Assembly (NCBI GenBank): GCA_002686195.1
Contig: NZAS01000177.1
Location: forward strand, 1-64,000
Source: Candidatus Pacearchaeota archaeon
GTDB lineage: Archaea > Nanoarchaeota > Nanoarchaeia > Pacearchaeales > GW2011-AR1
DNA: 64,000 nucleotides
Direction of reading: 5' to 3'
A program made the translations under genes and the position numbers. Below are positions 35,579 through 46,550 of this stretch, in pieces (within the stretch, counting starts at the first letter, position 1; every line of letters begins with the position of its first letter). A model generated the notes under the pieces. That model was given only the letters and a program-made list of their open reading frames with translations. It had not been told where the DNA came from and searched no databases.

Positions 35579-38500
35579 AATTAGGGTTGTACGGCGGCGG
35601 ATTTAAGCCATTTCACACTGGTCACTTTTCAAAGTTGCTTCTTGCACTAAGTGAAAACGATAAGGTTCTCTCATTTTTCGGGATTCAAAGACAAAAGCTT
35701 AATAAAAAAGGAAATCCCTTAAAGACCAAGTTCAGAACATTTGGAGATTCCGATAGACAATACACAGAACCTCTTCAAGATGCTGTGTTTGTCATATATG
35801 AAAAAGCACTTCAGAATAAATACCCTAATAAGCTTGATGTGATTTCTGCAAAAAATACATCTCCAATTAATAATGTTCATAATGTTCTTGATAGATTTGC
35901 ATATTCTCGACTATCTGACAGCGAAACAGCAAGGGCTAGAGGCGAGGCATCACAGTCAAGAAATTCAGCTCTTGCAATTGGAAATCTTACGACAGAATAT
36001 GATGGCGGTAATCACAAGATAGATCTATCTACAGTAGATAGTATAACTGTATATGCTGGAGATGATGAGATAAACTCATATGCTTTTTTGTTAGGAATGA
36101 AAAAGCGTGCCGAAAGAGGAGACTCTATTGTCGGAGAGAAGGTATATGAGCTAATTGATCAAGGAAAAATATCATTCAAGTCAGGAATGTCTGATGTACT
36201 AGGCCTTGTTAATTTATTAAAAGACTATCATCCAGATGCATCTGAAGAGATGATAACAATTAGAGGAACTGATGTTCGAGGGTTTGTCGGGTCCGGTGAC
36301 ATTAAATCATTTAAAAAATATCTTCCTGATGTTTTAAGTGATGCTGAAAAAAATGAAATTGTTAAGATAGTGACTGCTGATGAGGAAAGAATTAGCGAGT
36401 CATCTCGCACACCGGTCATTACTGATTCAACAATTCTTAGAGCTGCGTCTAGATTCATAGCATCAAAATCGATAAGGGAGGCAGCTGTCACTCCTGAGTC
36501 ACATATTCCTGGACTAACAGAGGATATGAATCTAACATTTGATAGCCTAAAGCAGTTAATAGAGAATGTTCTTGGGGGAAGAGCTGATCATATTGAGGAG
36601 AAGATGGACGGTCAAAATTTTACGTTTACTGTTCTAGACGACGGCGAGATAAGATTATTTGGTAAGGGTCCTAGGGTTACAACACTTGAGAAAGGAGGAA
36701 AAGGAAGAGAGGATATTAGAAATATTCAAACGTGGGGAGAGAAAACAAAGGATGCGTTTGGCTCCGGATATGATGTTTTAAATGAGTATATTAAAAAGCT
36801 AGACATCAATAAAGTAAGGGAGCTATTCCAGAACGGGATGGTTGTAGTTGAGGGCCAGATACTAACACCGATAAACCCAAACACGATCCCATACACTGAA
36901 AATCACTTTAGGTTCATAAGGCCTGCCACACCATATGATAATGTGGAATTAAATTCAGACATATACGATGCCCTCTTTGTTGATGACGATGTTGAGATAC
37001 AAGATCAGTCTGGTAGAGACTGGTCTATTGGCGTTGTTCCAAAACTAGAGCAGACAAACCAGTCAGCAGCTGAGATAATAAGCCAGATAAATGAGCTCAA
37101 GGGTGAAATTGACTCACTGTTAAAAAGATTTGATCATCCTCCTAAGACTGTTGGTGAATATGCGACTCTAGTCATGAAAGATTATCTTAACAATTATGCG
37201 CCTGATCTAGATAGCATGCCAGATAATGTCAAGACAAGAGCGATACACAGACTTTTAGATAAATTTCACGCAGGATCAGGAAAGTTTATAGAAAAAAGAA
37301 TTACAAGTAGAGAGATGGATCCTGTTCACTGGAAGACATTTCAGAAAATTGATAAGATGGCGACTACACATGTTGTTGCAGCTATTGTTGATCTTGAAAA
37401 AATTATACAAAAGCTAGGATATTATTTCTTTGAAACGCTAGAATTCACACTTGCCACGAATGATAATATTACAACTGATCTTGCAAATGAGGTCAATAAA
37501 ATACAGGCAGCACTAAAGAATAATGCCATAAGGGTAAAGAATGTTGAAAGCGGTGAGATAGGTGATATAGTCGATACAGCGTGGGCAACAAAACTAGATG
37601 CAGCAATTTCACGAGTTGAACAGATGCCGCTCTTTAAAAAAGCAGTTGAGGGTGTTGTCTTAAGGATGCCAGGAGAAAGGGGAGAGAGGGTTTCTGTTAA
37701 GCTGACAGGAATGTTTACACCTGTCCACAGGCTTGTAACTCTGTTCAGGTATCCGTCTAGGGGAGAAGTTCTTTCAATTGACTATCCCGAGAATGATGAT
37801 GAAGAGCTAAGGCTATCTAATGATGAGGAAGAAGCTCTACTTGAAGCCATAAGAATGTTTAAAAACACTCTTTCAGAGGGTGGAAAGGCATTTAAAAAAT
37901 CTATAGTTGATAGTGACGGTAAGAAAAAAAAGGTTGTCATAACATCACAGGAAAAGCTATCTAGAGATCAGGCAAATAGATTAATTACATCATTAAAAAA
38001 GAATATTTTAGATCCTTTAGATATTGATCTAAATATTGAAAAGAGTGAAACTGGAAATAGCTTGCTTGGAAGCACAGGAACTGATGCAGATGTTTTAGGA
38101 GATGTTGATCTTTTGGCTGTTATTACAGATGATATGATTAGCAAGTATGTTGACGATGTCGTAATAATGAAACAAGCCAGGAAGGGAAAGAGAAAGGATA
38201 ATGTTATAAAAGATACACTTGAAGCCATGTTAAATAGCTCACAATATCTACAAAAAGAATTAGTACAGGGAGTTTCTAATATAGTCATCGCCGGCAGCAT
38301 GGTCAGTATTATGATACGCGATCCAGATGCAGATAGCAGCACACAGCCGCAACAGAATGAATTATTTCAAATTGATCTTGTTCCAGAAAGACCGGAACAC
38401 GCCGGAGATACTTGGTGGGAGCTAAGGGGTGGATACCAGGGAAAGGTCAAAGGTGTATATAGAAACTTAATGCTGTCTTTATTGGCAAATATTGCAGGCA

Positions 38501-39684
38501 GAAGCAGGACAACACCTGATGAGAATATAAAAGTAACACTGCAATGGCCAGGCGGGTATACAGAAAAGATTAATGGCGAGGAAGTTGAAAGAATTAGAGA
38601 TCCTGATCTTTATCTACCGCTAATAGGCCTCAATGACGTCGATAAGTTTAAAATTGAATCGTTTGAATCACTTGTTGATTATATGGTAAAATCAGGCGAT
38701 AAAATATTACAGCAGGCACTGGATGAATTTGAGGAATACCTTCCAAGATATTTGCCTTCCGAGGAGTCTGAAAAGGCTATCAAGTATGTCAATCAATCAA
38801 TGATGTCAACTATGTCAGAACTAAAAGTGAGATCGATTATTAGAGAGGCAATTGTTAAAATAGGAGATGATGCATTTGATCTGTCTGATTCACAGATAGG
38901 TTCTATCATAAGATATATTAGAGATGATCTCAAGGTTGATAGATTTACACCAGAGTCTGGATTTGAATCGTTTATGCTTAGGCTAGATGATACAAATGCA
39001 GAAAGAGTGAGAGAGGTGATGAAAAATGCCATACCAAAAAACTTGCAAGTAGTTACAATGGAGATTTTGTCACAGATCCACGCCGACGTAAATAATGTTC
39101 TCTTTTCAGCTACACCTGGTGAGAGAGTTATAGTTCCTGATGAGCTGTTACCTCTTGCTGAGTATAGATCGACAAGAAGAGGAGGGAGCCAGACAGGTGC
39201 CGGTGAATTGATTATTCCATTTTTGTTTAACGATTCTAGTGTAACAGTCGGTAACGCTTCATTTGATGTAATAATAGGCGGATCAAACTGGGAGGTGAAG
39301 GCAGCAAAAAATACAACAGGAATAATGCTAGGGTCAGCAAGAGGAAAAACATTTTCAGATAGCAGCATCTATAGACAGCTTGTTCTTCTTGGATTTAACC
39401 CGGGAGAGCTTACTGAAGTTGGTAATAAAGCACTTAAAGATATTGCCAGTAATGCTATCAATAAATTTTCTATAGTTGATGATACCGGAGATGTAATAGA
39501 GAACGTAGAGAGATTTTTTGATGAGTTATCGAAAGAGGCTAGAAAGACTTCGCTAAATGATGTCGAAGGAATTGTATGGTATCACAATGGTGCTCTTTTA
39601 TTCACACAAAAAGAAAAAATATATGTTAAAGCAATTACACGTGGAAGATATATTGTGTATGAAAAGGGCACAAGTGCAAATTAA
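35575..39684 (+). CDS. Giant multidomain nucleotidyltransferase / ligase-like / nuclease-like protein
   Basis: A 1369-residue protein. Residues 1-265 form a cytidylyltransferase/NMNAT-type domain (GGGFKPFHTGHF, and ITIRGTDVRGFV near 229). Residues 300-720 resemble an ATP-dependent ligase adenylation domain: EEKMDGQNF with Lys343 (motif I), VVVEGQIL near 423, EGVVLR at 692-697 (motif IV) and VSVKLTG near 707 (motif V). Residues 800-960 form a second Pol-beta-like domain (SLLGSTGTDADVLGDVDLL with Asp843 and Asp845, third Asp934). Near 1231-1242, FDVI...NWEVKAAK fits a PD-(D/E)xK nuclease core. Such a combination suggests end-processing or labelling of nucleic acid. I know no described protein with this order. 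Confidence 0.75.
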   Translation: MKLGLYGGGFKPFHTGHFSKLLLALSENDKVLSFFGIQRQKLNKKGNPLKTKFRTFGDSDRQYTEPLQDAVFVIYEKALQNKYPNKLDVISAKNTSPINNVHNVLDRFAYSRLSDSETARARGEASQSRNSALAIGNLTTEYDGGNHKIDLSTVDSITVYAGDDEINSYAFLLGMKKRAERGDSIVGEKVYELIDQGKISFKSGMSDVLGLVNLLKDYHPDASEEMITIRGTDVRGFVGSGDIKSFKKYLPDVLSDAEKNEIVKIVTADEERISESSRTPVITDSTILRAASRFIASKSIREAAVTPESHIPGLTEDMNLTFDSLKQLIENVLGGRADHIEEKMDGQNFTFTVLDDGEIRLFGKGPRVTTLEKGGKGREDIRNIQTWGEKTKDAFGSGYDVLNEYIKKLDINKVRELFQNGMVVVEGQILTPINPNTIPYTENHFRFIRPATPYDNVELNSDIYDALFVDDDVEIQDQSGRDWSIGVVPKLEQTNQSAAEIISQINELKGEIDSLLKRFDHPPKTVGEYATLVMKDYLNNYAPDLDSMPDNVKTRAIHRLLDKFHAGSGKFIEKRITSREMDPVHWKTFQKIDKMATTHVVAAIVDLEKIIQKLGYYFFETLEFTLATNDNITTDLANEVNKIQAALKNNAIRVKNVESGEIGDIVDTAWATKLDAAISRVEQMPLFKKAVEGVVLRMPGERGERVSVKLTGMFTPVHRLVTLFRYPSRGEVLSIDYPENDDEELRLSNDEEEALLEAIRMFKNTLSEGGKAFKKSIVDSDGKKKKVVITSQEKLSRDQANRLITSLKKNILDPLDIDLNIEKSETGNSLLGSTGTDADVLGDVDLLAVITDDMISKYVDDVVIMKQARKGKRKDNVIKDTLEAMLNSSQYLQKELVQGVSNIVIAGSMVSIMIRDPDADSSTQPQQNELFQIDLVPERPEHAGDTWWELRGGYQGKVKGVYRNLMLSLLANIAGRSRTTPDENIKVTLQWPGGYTEKINGEEVERIRDPDLYLPLIGLNDVDKFKIESFESLVDYMVKSGDKILQQALDEFEEYLPRYLPSEESEKAIKYVNQSMMSTMSELKVRSIIREAIVKIGDDAFDLSDSQIGSIIRYIRDDLKVDRFTPESGFESFMLRLDDTNAERVREVMKNAIPKNLQVVTMEILSQIHADVNNVLFSATPGERVIVPDELLPLAEYRSTRRGGSQTGAGELIIPFLFNDSSVTVGNASFDVIIGGSNWEVKAAKNTTGIMLGSARGKTFSDSSIYRQLVLLGFNPGELTEVGNKALKDIASNAINKFSIVDDTGDVIENVERFFDELSKEARKTSLNDVEGIVWYHNGALLFTQKEKIYVKAITRGRYIVYEKGTSAN

Positions 39685-39952
39685 CGACAGAATAAAAGAG
39701 CAGGTTGACTTTGTCGCAAGCTATGCTGAAGACTGTGATGACTGGGTTACGATTAAAAAACAGATAATGCTAGGAATACCATCACAGCTTAGAAAGAACT
39801 TTTCCCGAAGAGATCAAAAAACAAAGGAGCAATGGCTAAATGCTTTTGAGATAGAACTGATTAATTACTATAAGGAGCTAACAGGAATAACCTTGCTGCT
39901 CCGAACATTAGCTGAAAGAAGGGAGATGTTCGGTGACATCAGAAAAATATGA
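39659..39952 (+). CDS. Small helical hypothetical protein
   Basis: About 97 residues from ATG 39659, overlapping the giant protein's end; GTG 39671, behind AAAAGGGC, is an equally good start. Helical, basic in the middle (RKNFSRRDQKTKEQW). It overlaps the next GTG by 20 bases. Function unknown; translation is probably coupled to the island. Confidence 0.55.
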   Translation: MKRAQVQINDRIKEQVDFVASYAEDCDDWVTIKKQIMLGIPSQLRKNFSRRDQKTKEQWLNAFEIELINYYKELTGITLLLRTLAERREMFGDIRKI

Positions 39953-40688
39953 TCATGATAGGCTTGCTCGTATTCTTAAAGAGATAATGGGTGGCATTGG
40001 TTTCACGCTCGGTGCGCAAAGACAGACAAATAGCTTTGATAGTTTTTATGAAATATTTGGAGAGTCGCAGACGTCTGGACTTGGCAGAATTCTGCCAAGA
40101 TCTATTCTTAGTGCCGGCGGTGTTATTGGTTCAATAGTGCTATATGGGGAAGACTTCTACGAAGGATTAAAAAATGCAATAGGGCTTGAAGATGACTTTA
40201 TTGCAAAAAAAATTACAGAACTATTTAGTAATATTATTAAAGAGTCTGGTGCGGTAGTTGAAGATTACTTTCCGCGCACGCTGCGTGTTTATGGTGGGCC
40301 TGTGGGATCAGATGCTGAAAAAGTTGATGCGGGCAAGCTAACACCCTTTATTAATGCATTGCGTGACGATGTCAATAGTGTTGTCACTGAATGGAGCCAG
40401 ACAAATACAGATGATATTAACAACATCTTTGAAGCCTTGAAAAATATGATGAACTCTGATTCTGATATCCAGGACGTAACTGATATAATTTTAAGCAAAC
40501 TAGACGTAGACCAAATAGAGTCAGTCAGAGGATTTCTTGCTAGTTACATCGTGCCTGGATTTTTTAAATCAATGATTAATGCATGGGAAAGTAGATTTTT
40601 AGAAATGACAAGCGATTTTCCAAACGAGAAGGAAAACATTGAGGGAATCTTTAGCAATGCACGAAGTCGACTAGGCATTTCTGAATAG
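39933..40688 (+). CDS. Hypothetical helical protein, possible virion component
   Basis: A 251-residue protein from GTG. N-terminal helix (DRLARILKEIMGGIG), a hydrophobic Gly-rich stretch (ILSAGGVIGSIVLYG), then long helices. It lacks motifs I recognise. The N-terminal helix fits the leader pattern shared by several proteins in this region. Confidence 0.5.
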   Translation: MTSEKYDHDRLARILKEIMGGIGFTLGAQRQTNSFDSFYEIFGESQTSGLGRILPRSILSAGGVIGSIVLYGEDFYEGLKNAIGLEDDFIAKKITELFSNIIKESGAVVEDYFPRTLRVYGGPVGSDAEKVDAGKLTPFINALRDDVNSVVTEWSQTNTDDINNIFEALKNMMNSDSDIQDVTDIILSKLDVDQIESVRGFLASYIVPGFFKSMINAWESRFLEMTSDFPNEKENIEGIFSNARSRLGISE

Positions 40689-40745
40689 GCATAAACATTT
40701 CATGATGATTGTGAAATAATTCATTTATTCTATTTGGAGATATAA

Positions 40746-41096
40746 ATGAGAAATACATCTAGCTGGGTTCCTGAAATACTGTATGAAGAAAATTCTGACG
40801 GATCATCATCAAACATTCCCTTTGTCATGGTTCCTGACGGGGAGGATATGCCTTCACTTTTATATATTTTTGAGTCAAGGGACACAGGTGAGTTTGAGCC
40901 AGGGCTTGACGGAGAGGACGTTCCTGTATCACAGTGGGATCTTCATCAATATGCTGACCTTCTTGTTTTAAAGAGCAAGCTTTCTATTGACGATTATAAT
41001 AAAGTTAGAATTGCCCTTGGGCTACAGACATTGGAAGAAGCTGTTGAGGCAGGACGAAAAATTACAAGTAATGTTAAAAATAATCTTGAAACGTGA
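40746..41096 (+). CDS. Conserved small protein of T4-like marine phages
   Basis: 116 residues behind TTGGAGA. NTSSWVPEILYEE, then SNIPFVMVPDGEDMP, IFESRDTGEFEPGLDGEDVP and DLHQYADLLVLKSKL match a well conserved small protein I recall from cyanophages, of unknown function. It supports a T4-like relative. No enzyme motif. Confidence 0.7.
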   Translation: MRNTSSWVPEILYEENSDGSSSNIPFVMVPDGEDMPSLLYIFESRDTGEFEPGLDGEDVPVSQWDLHQYADLLVLKSKLSIDDYNKVRIALGLQTLEEAVEAGRKITSNVKNNLET

Positions 41097-41156
41097 CAAT
41101 AGAGAGGGATGTTTTTTTTAATGGGTCATATTTAATCTATGCTGGAGTAATTTAAT

Positions 41157-41555
41157 ATGAATTTTGATATAAATAGACTTTCTAAGCTGGCAGGACTACC
41201 AGCTTCAGAATCGGGTGTCCTGACAGAGGCCCAGAATAGAAGTAAGCATGATGATCCTGGTATTGACGGTCCAGATCAGGCTGAGCAAGTCAACGAGACA
41301 GAGGAAGAAGATCCTGATGATGATGAGGTCCTCGAGGTTGATGAGAATGAGCTAAGAGAGGCTGTTGCAAGCATGAGAAAGCAAAATCTTGAGGAGTCTA
41401 GGCTCCGCGAGGCCGTGCGAGGCGAGATAAGAACAGTTCTTGAAGATCTTGGAATGGTTGAAAGTGATAGCAGGTGGGTATATGGAGATAATCAGCCCAC
41501 AAATAGCAGAAAGGGCTTGGTTAATCTTGCATTCCCAGGAATTGGATTTAAGTAG
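41157..41555 (+). CDS. Conserved phage protein, prohead-core-like
   Basis: 132 residues. The N-terminus NFDINRLSKLAGLP, the central acidic region, the helices RLREAVRGEIRTVLEDLG and the C-terminal WVYGDNQPTNSRKG...FPGIGF match a conserved small protein of marine T4-like phages as I recall. An acidic helical protein in a structural region could be a prohead core component; that is inference. A terminator follows. Confidence 0.65.
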   Translation: MNFDINRLSKLAGLPASESGVLTEAQNRSKHDDPGIDGPDQAEQVNETEEEDPDDDEVLEVDENELREAVASMRKQNLEESRLREAVRGEIRTVLEDLGMVESDSRWVYGDNQPTNSRKGLVNLAFPGIGFK

Positions 41556-41580
41556 GCTGTACTAGAGACTCCAGCCAAAG

Positions 41581-41612
41581 CGGCCTGCCTTTTAAAAAGG
41601 TGGGCTGTTTTT
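41581..41612 (+). terminator. Intrinsic terminator
   Basis: A stem of about 13 bp, including wobble pairs (41581-41593 with 41595-41607), is followed by five T residues. It ends the structural unit before the next gene at 41661. Confidence 0.75.
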
Positions 41613-41660
41613 GTATATTGTCCATGATCTATGCTGTATATTTCTTCATTAGGAGAAAAT

Positions 41661-42067
41661 ATGGACTACAATGTCGGACAGATTGTGTACTTGCTGTCAA
41701 AGAAAAATTCTCGTGTTTTTCCGTCGATGATTGTTGAGCAGGTATCAAGGAAGACTCTTGATGCCGAGGAGGTATCATACGTAGTGAGGCTGCCTGATAA
41801 AAAGCTAAGCTGTGCCTCTCTTGACAGTTTAGATGTCGAAGTTTTTATATCGCTGGATGTTTTGAAAGTGAGGCTCATTGATGATGCCACAAGAGCAGTA
41901 AACGATATGATAGCATCAGCTTCTGACTTAAGAAAAAACGCGTTCGGTGATGATAATAATGGTGCCGATGCACCGCTTCAGCCTGTTGATAGCGACGGCA
42001 TATCTGAAAATATATCTGTAGACTTAGGTGATGGTGTGAAAGCTAATTTTAATATTGGGAGCCTTAC

Positions 42068-42071
<4 letters not shown>
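41661..42071 (+). CDS. Conserved hypothetical phage protein
   Basis: 136 residues from ATG 41661 behind TTAGGAGAA; an upstream in-frame start is unlikely. DYNVGQIVYLLSKKNSRVFPSM and SRKTLDAEEVSYVV form a small beta-barrel-like N-terminus, then a helix and an acidic tail. Similar proteins occur in cyanophages. Function unknown. Confidence 0.65.
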
Positions 42072-43983
<1,912 letters not shown>

Positions 43984-44038
43984 CCTTTATTTCCAGTTTG
44001 GCGAATACATATCTATATAACAGAGAGACGTCCTTCGC

Positions 44039-44419
44039 ATGTCAGAAGACAATCTAATAAAGAGCATTGTTGATATAGTTTTGAATGAGCAAGCAGATCT
44101 TAGGCTCAGGCAAGATCTTGTAAATATCACATGCAGACTGACAATGGTGAGTGATGCACATGTTCCCGATACCCTTACTAGAATAAGAGTTTTACCAACC
44201 GTTGCAGTTGTCGGACAAAATGAACCTGTAACACGAGCCGGCGATAGAAATACATTGCTTGAAATATATGTTAAGTTCTTACCAAGGGGAGGAAGTGACT
44301 ATAAGAACTTATCTGCAATAGGAAAGCTAATAAAAGGACTGCCTGGCGTTAAAATTGTTACAATTTTAACATTGAATAATAAAAAAGTTCTGTATAAGGG
44401 AAAACCAATTGTGATATAG
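44039..44419 (+). CDS. Conserved hypothetical phage protein
   Basis: 126 residues. N-terminal helix (NLIKSIVDIVLNEQ), then RIRVLPTVAVVGQNEPVTR, LLEIYVKFLPRG and LPGVKIVTIL, a ferredoxin-like alternation. I recall similar small proteins in T4-like phages. Its stop abuts the next GTG. Function unknown. Confidence 0.6.
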   Translation: MSEDNLIKSIVDIVLNEQADLRLRQDLVNITCRLTMVSDAHVPDTLTRIRVLPTVAVVGQNEPVTRAGDRNTLLEIYVKFLPRGGSDYKNLSAIGKLIKGLPGVKIVTILTLNNKKVLYKGKPIVI

Positions 44420-44653
44420 GTGAAAAGACCAGGCTCAAAAAAATCAATAATTATTGCTGCATACATGACAGACTTACAGATGGCAATAAGATGGGCAAAA
44501 TTAAATAAGGCTCTAATTTCAGTTGGTGAAATTATAGATACTGGAAGCAGCGGCACAAAAAAGTATGCTGTTACAGTTAAATCACGAATTCCAAAATCAC
44601 AGCTGTCCTCATTGATAAAAGATAGATTCGGAATATTTATAAATGTTATTTAG
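44420..44653 (+). CDS. Small basic hypothetical protein
   Basis: 77 residues from a GTG directly after the previous stop. Basic N-terminus (KRPGSKKSIIIAAYMTD), mixed alpha/beta. Likely co-translated with the gene before it. Function unknown. Confidence 0.5.
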   Translation: MKRPGSKKSIIIAAYMTDLQMAIRWAKLNKALISVGEIIDTGSSGTKKYAVTVKSRIPKSQLSSLIKDRFGIFINVI

Positions 44654-44658
44654 TTTCA

Positions 44659-44686
44659 TGTAAACATTGCTATAATGTAGTATAAT
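44659..44686 (+). promoter_or_regulatory. TGTAAA-N16-TATAAT promoter
   Basis: TGTAAA at 44659-44664, 16 bases, TATAAT at 44681-44686, then AATAGGAGG and ATG at 44714. This is one of the clearest matches to the shared promoter. Confidence 0.7.
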
Positions 44687-44713
44687 AGTTATGCACCATT
44701 AATAGGAGGTAGC

Positions 44714-44929
44714 ATGAAAAAGCTGAATTATGATGAACTTTCAAAAATGGATGAAAGTGAGCTAAATAGATCATTTAGCAATCTAACATATCAGGTAGGC
44801 AGGACGAGAGACAGAAGCGGCAGGTCGCACATAGAGACAGAGCTTTGCTATATCCAAAGAGAGCTTGAGCTAAGACGTGCTAGAAAAATTGCTCATATAA
44901 ACTACATGGCAGCTATTGAAAATAGATAG
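44714..44929 (+). CDS. Small conserved phage protein
   Basis: 71 residues with a very strong AGGAGG ribosome site. NYDELSKMDESELNRSF, then ELCYIQRELELRRARK, is a helical charged protein of a type I recall from T4-like cyanophages. Function unknown. Confidence 0.65.
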   Translation: MKKLNYDELSKMDESELNRSFSNLTYQVGRTRDRSGRSHIETELCYIQRELELRRARKIAHINYMAAIENR

Positions 44930-45004
44930 AAAGCTCACACATTTTTTTTACATAACCCCTTCCCTATTGAATAAGTGTGTTTACATTTATCTCTAGGAAA
45001 TAAT

Positions 45005-45032
45005 TTGCATATTTCGTGCAAGTTTTTATAAT
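45005..45032 (+). promoter_or_regulatory. Promoter before the sigma gene
   Basis: TTGCAT at 45005-45010, 16 bases, TATAAT at 45027-45032. It lies 34 bases ahead of the sigma-factor start, with AACAGGAG as the ribosome site. Confidence 0.6.
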
Positions 45033-45066
45033 CTGATGTTTAATAGCATAAGAACAGGAGCCAGTC

Positions 45067-45828
45067 ATGTCACAGTCACTTGATTCATACTTTAAAGATG
45101 TTTCAAATACTAAACTTCTAACAAGAGAGGAAGAGGTAATTCTCTCACAAAGAATTGAAAGAGGAGATGCGACAGCAAGAAATATCATGATCGAGTCAAA
45201 TCTTCGTCTCGCAATCAGCATAGCAAAAAAATATTATAAAAGCGGTTGTGATATGGAAGACCTTATCCAAGAGTCTAACATTGGACTAATGAAAGCCGTT
45301 GAAAAGTTTGACTGGAGAAGAGGGTTCAAATTTAGTACATACGCGTGCTGGTGGATAAAGCAGTCTGTATGTCGTCACATTAGTACAAATAGAAATACTG
45401 TAAAGGTTCCTGCTCACACTGCATCTCTAGCGTATAAAGTAAGAACAATAATTCAGGAATATGAGAAAGATCTTGGGCAAAAGCCAAGCATTCCAGAAAT
45501 TTCTGAGCTTCTTGGTGTGACAGAAAATATGGTGAAGGCCAGCCTTGAATCGATAAAATTTCAAAACATGTTGTCAATTGATGGAACAATTGGAAATGAA
45601 GAAGGTGGCAGATCAATTATTGAAGTGATAGCTGATAGCAACAATATAGACATTGACGGAATTCTTGACAAGGAAAAAATTATGATAATGATTAAGTCAT
45701 GTCTGTCAAGGCTCTCTCAGAGAGAGGAGCAAATTTTGAGGCTTAGATTTGGAATATCTGATAATTTTGAACATACAGATGCATTCGACGTCACTGAAGA
45801 TGACATCGCTGATATAGTAAAAGGATAA
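45067..45828 (+). CDS. Sigma-70 family factor lacking region 4.2
   Basis: A 253-residue primary-type sigma. Region 1.2 (DSYFKDVSNTKLLTREEEV), region 2 (ARNIMIESNLRLAISIAKKY, DLIQESNIGLMKAVEKFDW, FSTYACWWIKQSVCR) and region 3 (KPSIPEISELLGVTENMV) are complete. Region 4.1 is present (LSRLSQREEQILRLRFGI), but the protein ends DDIADIVKG, so the -35-binding helix-turn-helix is missing. The next gene, four bases on, is a helix-turn-helix-type protein in another frame and may supply it. The factor could direct host RNA polymerase to phage promoters; the lack of region 4.2 would favour extended or -10-dominated sites. Confidence 0.93.
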   Translation: MSQSLDSYFKDVSNTKLLTREEEVILSQRIERGDATARNIMIESNLRLAISIAKKYYKSGCDMEDLIQESNIGLMKAVEKFDWRRGFKFSTYACWWIKQSVCRHISTNRNTVKVPAHTASLAYKVRTIIQEYEKDLGQKPSIPEISELLGVTENMVKASLESIKFQNMLSIDGTIGNEEGGRSIIEVIADSNNIDIDGILDKEKIMIMIKSCLSRLSQREEQILRLRFGISDNFEHTDAFDVTEDDIADIVKG

Positions 45829-45832
45829 AAAT

Positions 45833-46114
45833 ATGTCAATGCCAAAAGGATACAAAACAGATCATGGATATGCAACAGTTAGATCACATGACGATGGTCT
45901 AGGCTATAGGGAAATTGCTGAGTGTATGACAGAAATGGGCCACAAGATGAATCACTCAACAGCAAGAAATATTTTTCTCTCTGCTATGACAAAATTTGCA
46001 GAGAATACATGCTCACTGTATGGTGTTAAGCCCACATGTGAAAACGTTAAGCGAATTTCATCTGATCCTAGATTTCAATCTGGAATTCTTGATATGATAA
46101 AGTTGCTAGACTAG
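45833..46114 (+). CDS. Helix-turn-helix protein beside the truncated sigma
   Basis: 93 residues; ATG 45833 or 45839. After KGYKTDHGYATVRS, the stretch GLGYREIAECMTEMGHKMNHSTARNIFL reads as a helix-turn-helix of the sigma-region-4 kind (REIAE, then the recognition helix). A C-terminal helix follows. It starts four bases after the sigma stop. It could be a detached region 4, or an independent DNA-binding protein. The helix-turn-helix call is by eye. Confidence 0.6.
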   Translation: MSMPKGYKTDHGYATVRSHDDGLGYREIAECMTEMGHKMNHSTARNIFLSAMTKFAENTCSLYGVKPTCENVKRISSDPRFQSGILDMIKLLD

Positions 46115-46149
46115 AAACTATATAATTAATAATATATGAGGTACCTTCC

Positions 46150-46431
46150 ATGGGAATAAGTTGGGATTTTTTTGTAGGTCGAAGGCGTGTCAATGTTAAG
46201 AATTTTTTTAAAAAGAATAACATTCGTACAAAGTCAGATTTTATTGATGTTTTAGTTGCAAATGATATCACTGTACCAGACGATTCAACTGTAGACGGTC
46301 TGGTGCTATTGCACGGCCAGGGTGATCCGGATCTTTTTAGACCGAAAAAAGAGGTTATTAAGCAGCCAAAGGCTGAAAAAAAAGATAGGGTTAAAAATGG
46401 CAAAAAAAAAGATGCATCCACAAAAAGCTAA
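46150..46431 (+). CDS. Small protein with Lys-rich tail
   Basis: 93 residues: SWDFFVGRRRVNVKNFFKKNNI, then TKSDFIDVLVANDITVP, then a Lys-rich tail. I recall similar proteins in T4-like marine phages. Its final codons pass through an A9 run in which a frame change would join it to the methyltransferase downstream. Confidence 0.6.
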   Translation: MGISWDFFVGRRRVNVKNFFKKNNIRTKSDFIDVLVANDITVPDDSTVDGLVLLHGQGDPDLFRPKKEVIKQPKAEKKDRVKNGKKKDASTKS

Positions 46432-46460
46432 GTGACACCTGGGGAGATGTCTCCCCTGGC
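46402..46460 (+). other. A9 run and downstream hairpin, candidate frameshift site
   Basis: Nine A residues at 46402-46410 are followed by G. A stem of GGGGAGA with TCTCCCC (46441-46447 and 46450-46456, TG loop) sits about 30 bases on. The frame reached by a -1 shift is open through to the methyltransferase and looks coding. The hairpin is farther away than usual for a stimulator, so a homopolymer length error or polymorphism is equally possible. Confidence 0.4.
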
Positions 46461-46550
46461 TGGAAGCACATTAAGTCTCCCGGTGATGCTGTAAGAAAAA
46501 AGAAGTATCACGTTCAAAAGTCATTTTCAAGATGTATTAATGCCATAGAC

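Noticed and set aside
46438..46460. Intrinsic terminator at the GGGGAGA/TCTCCCC hairpin
   Set aside because: No T-run follows, and the methyltransferase frame continues through it.
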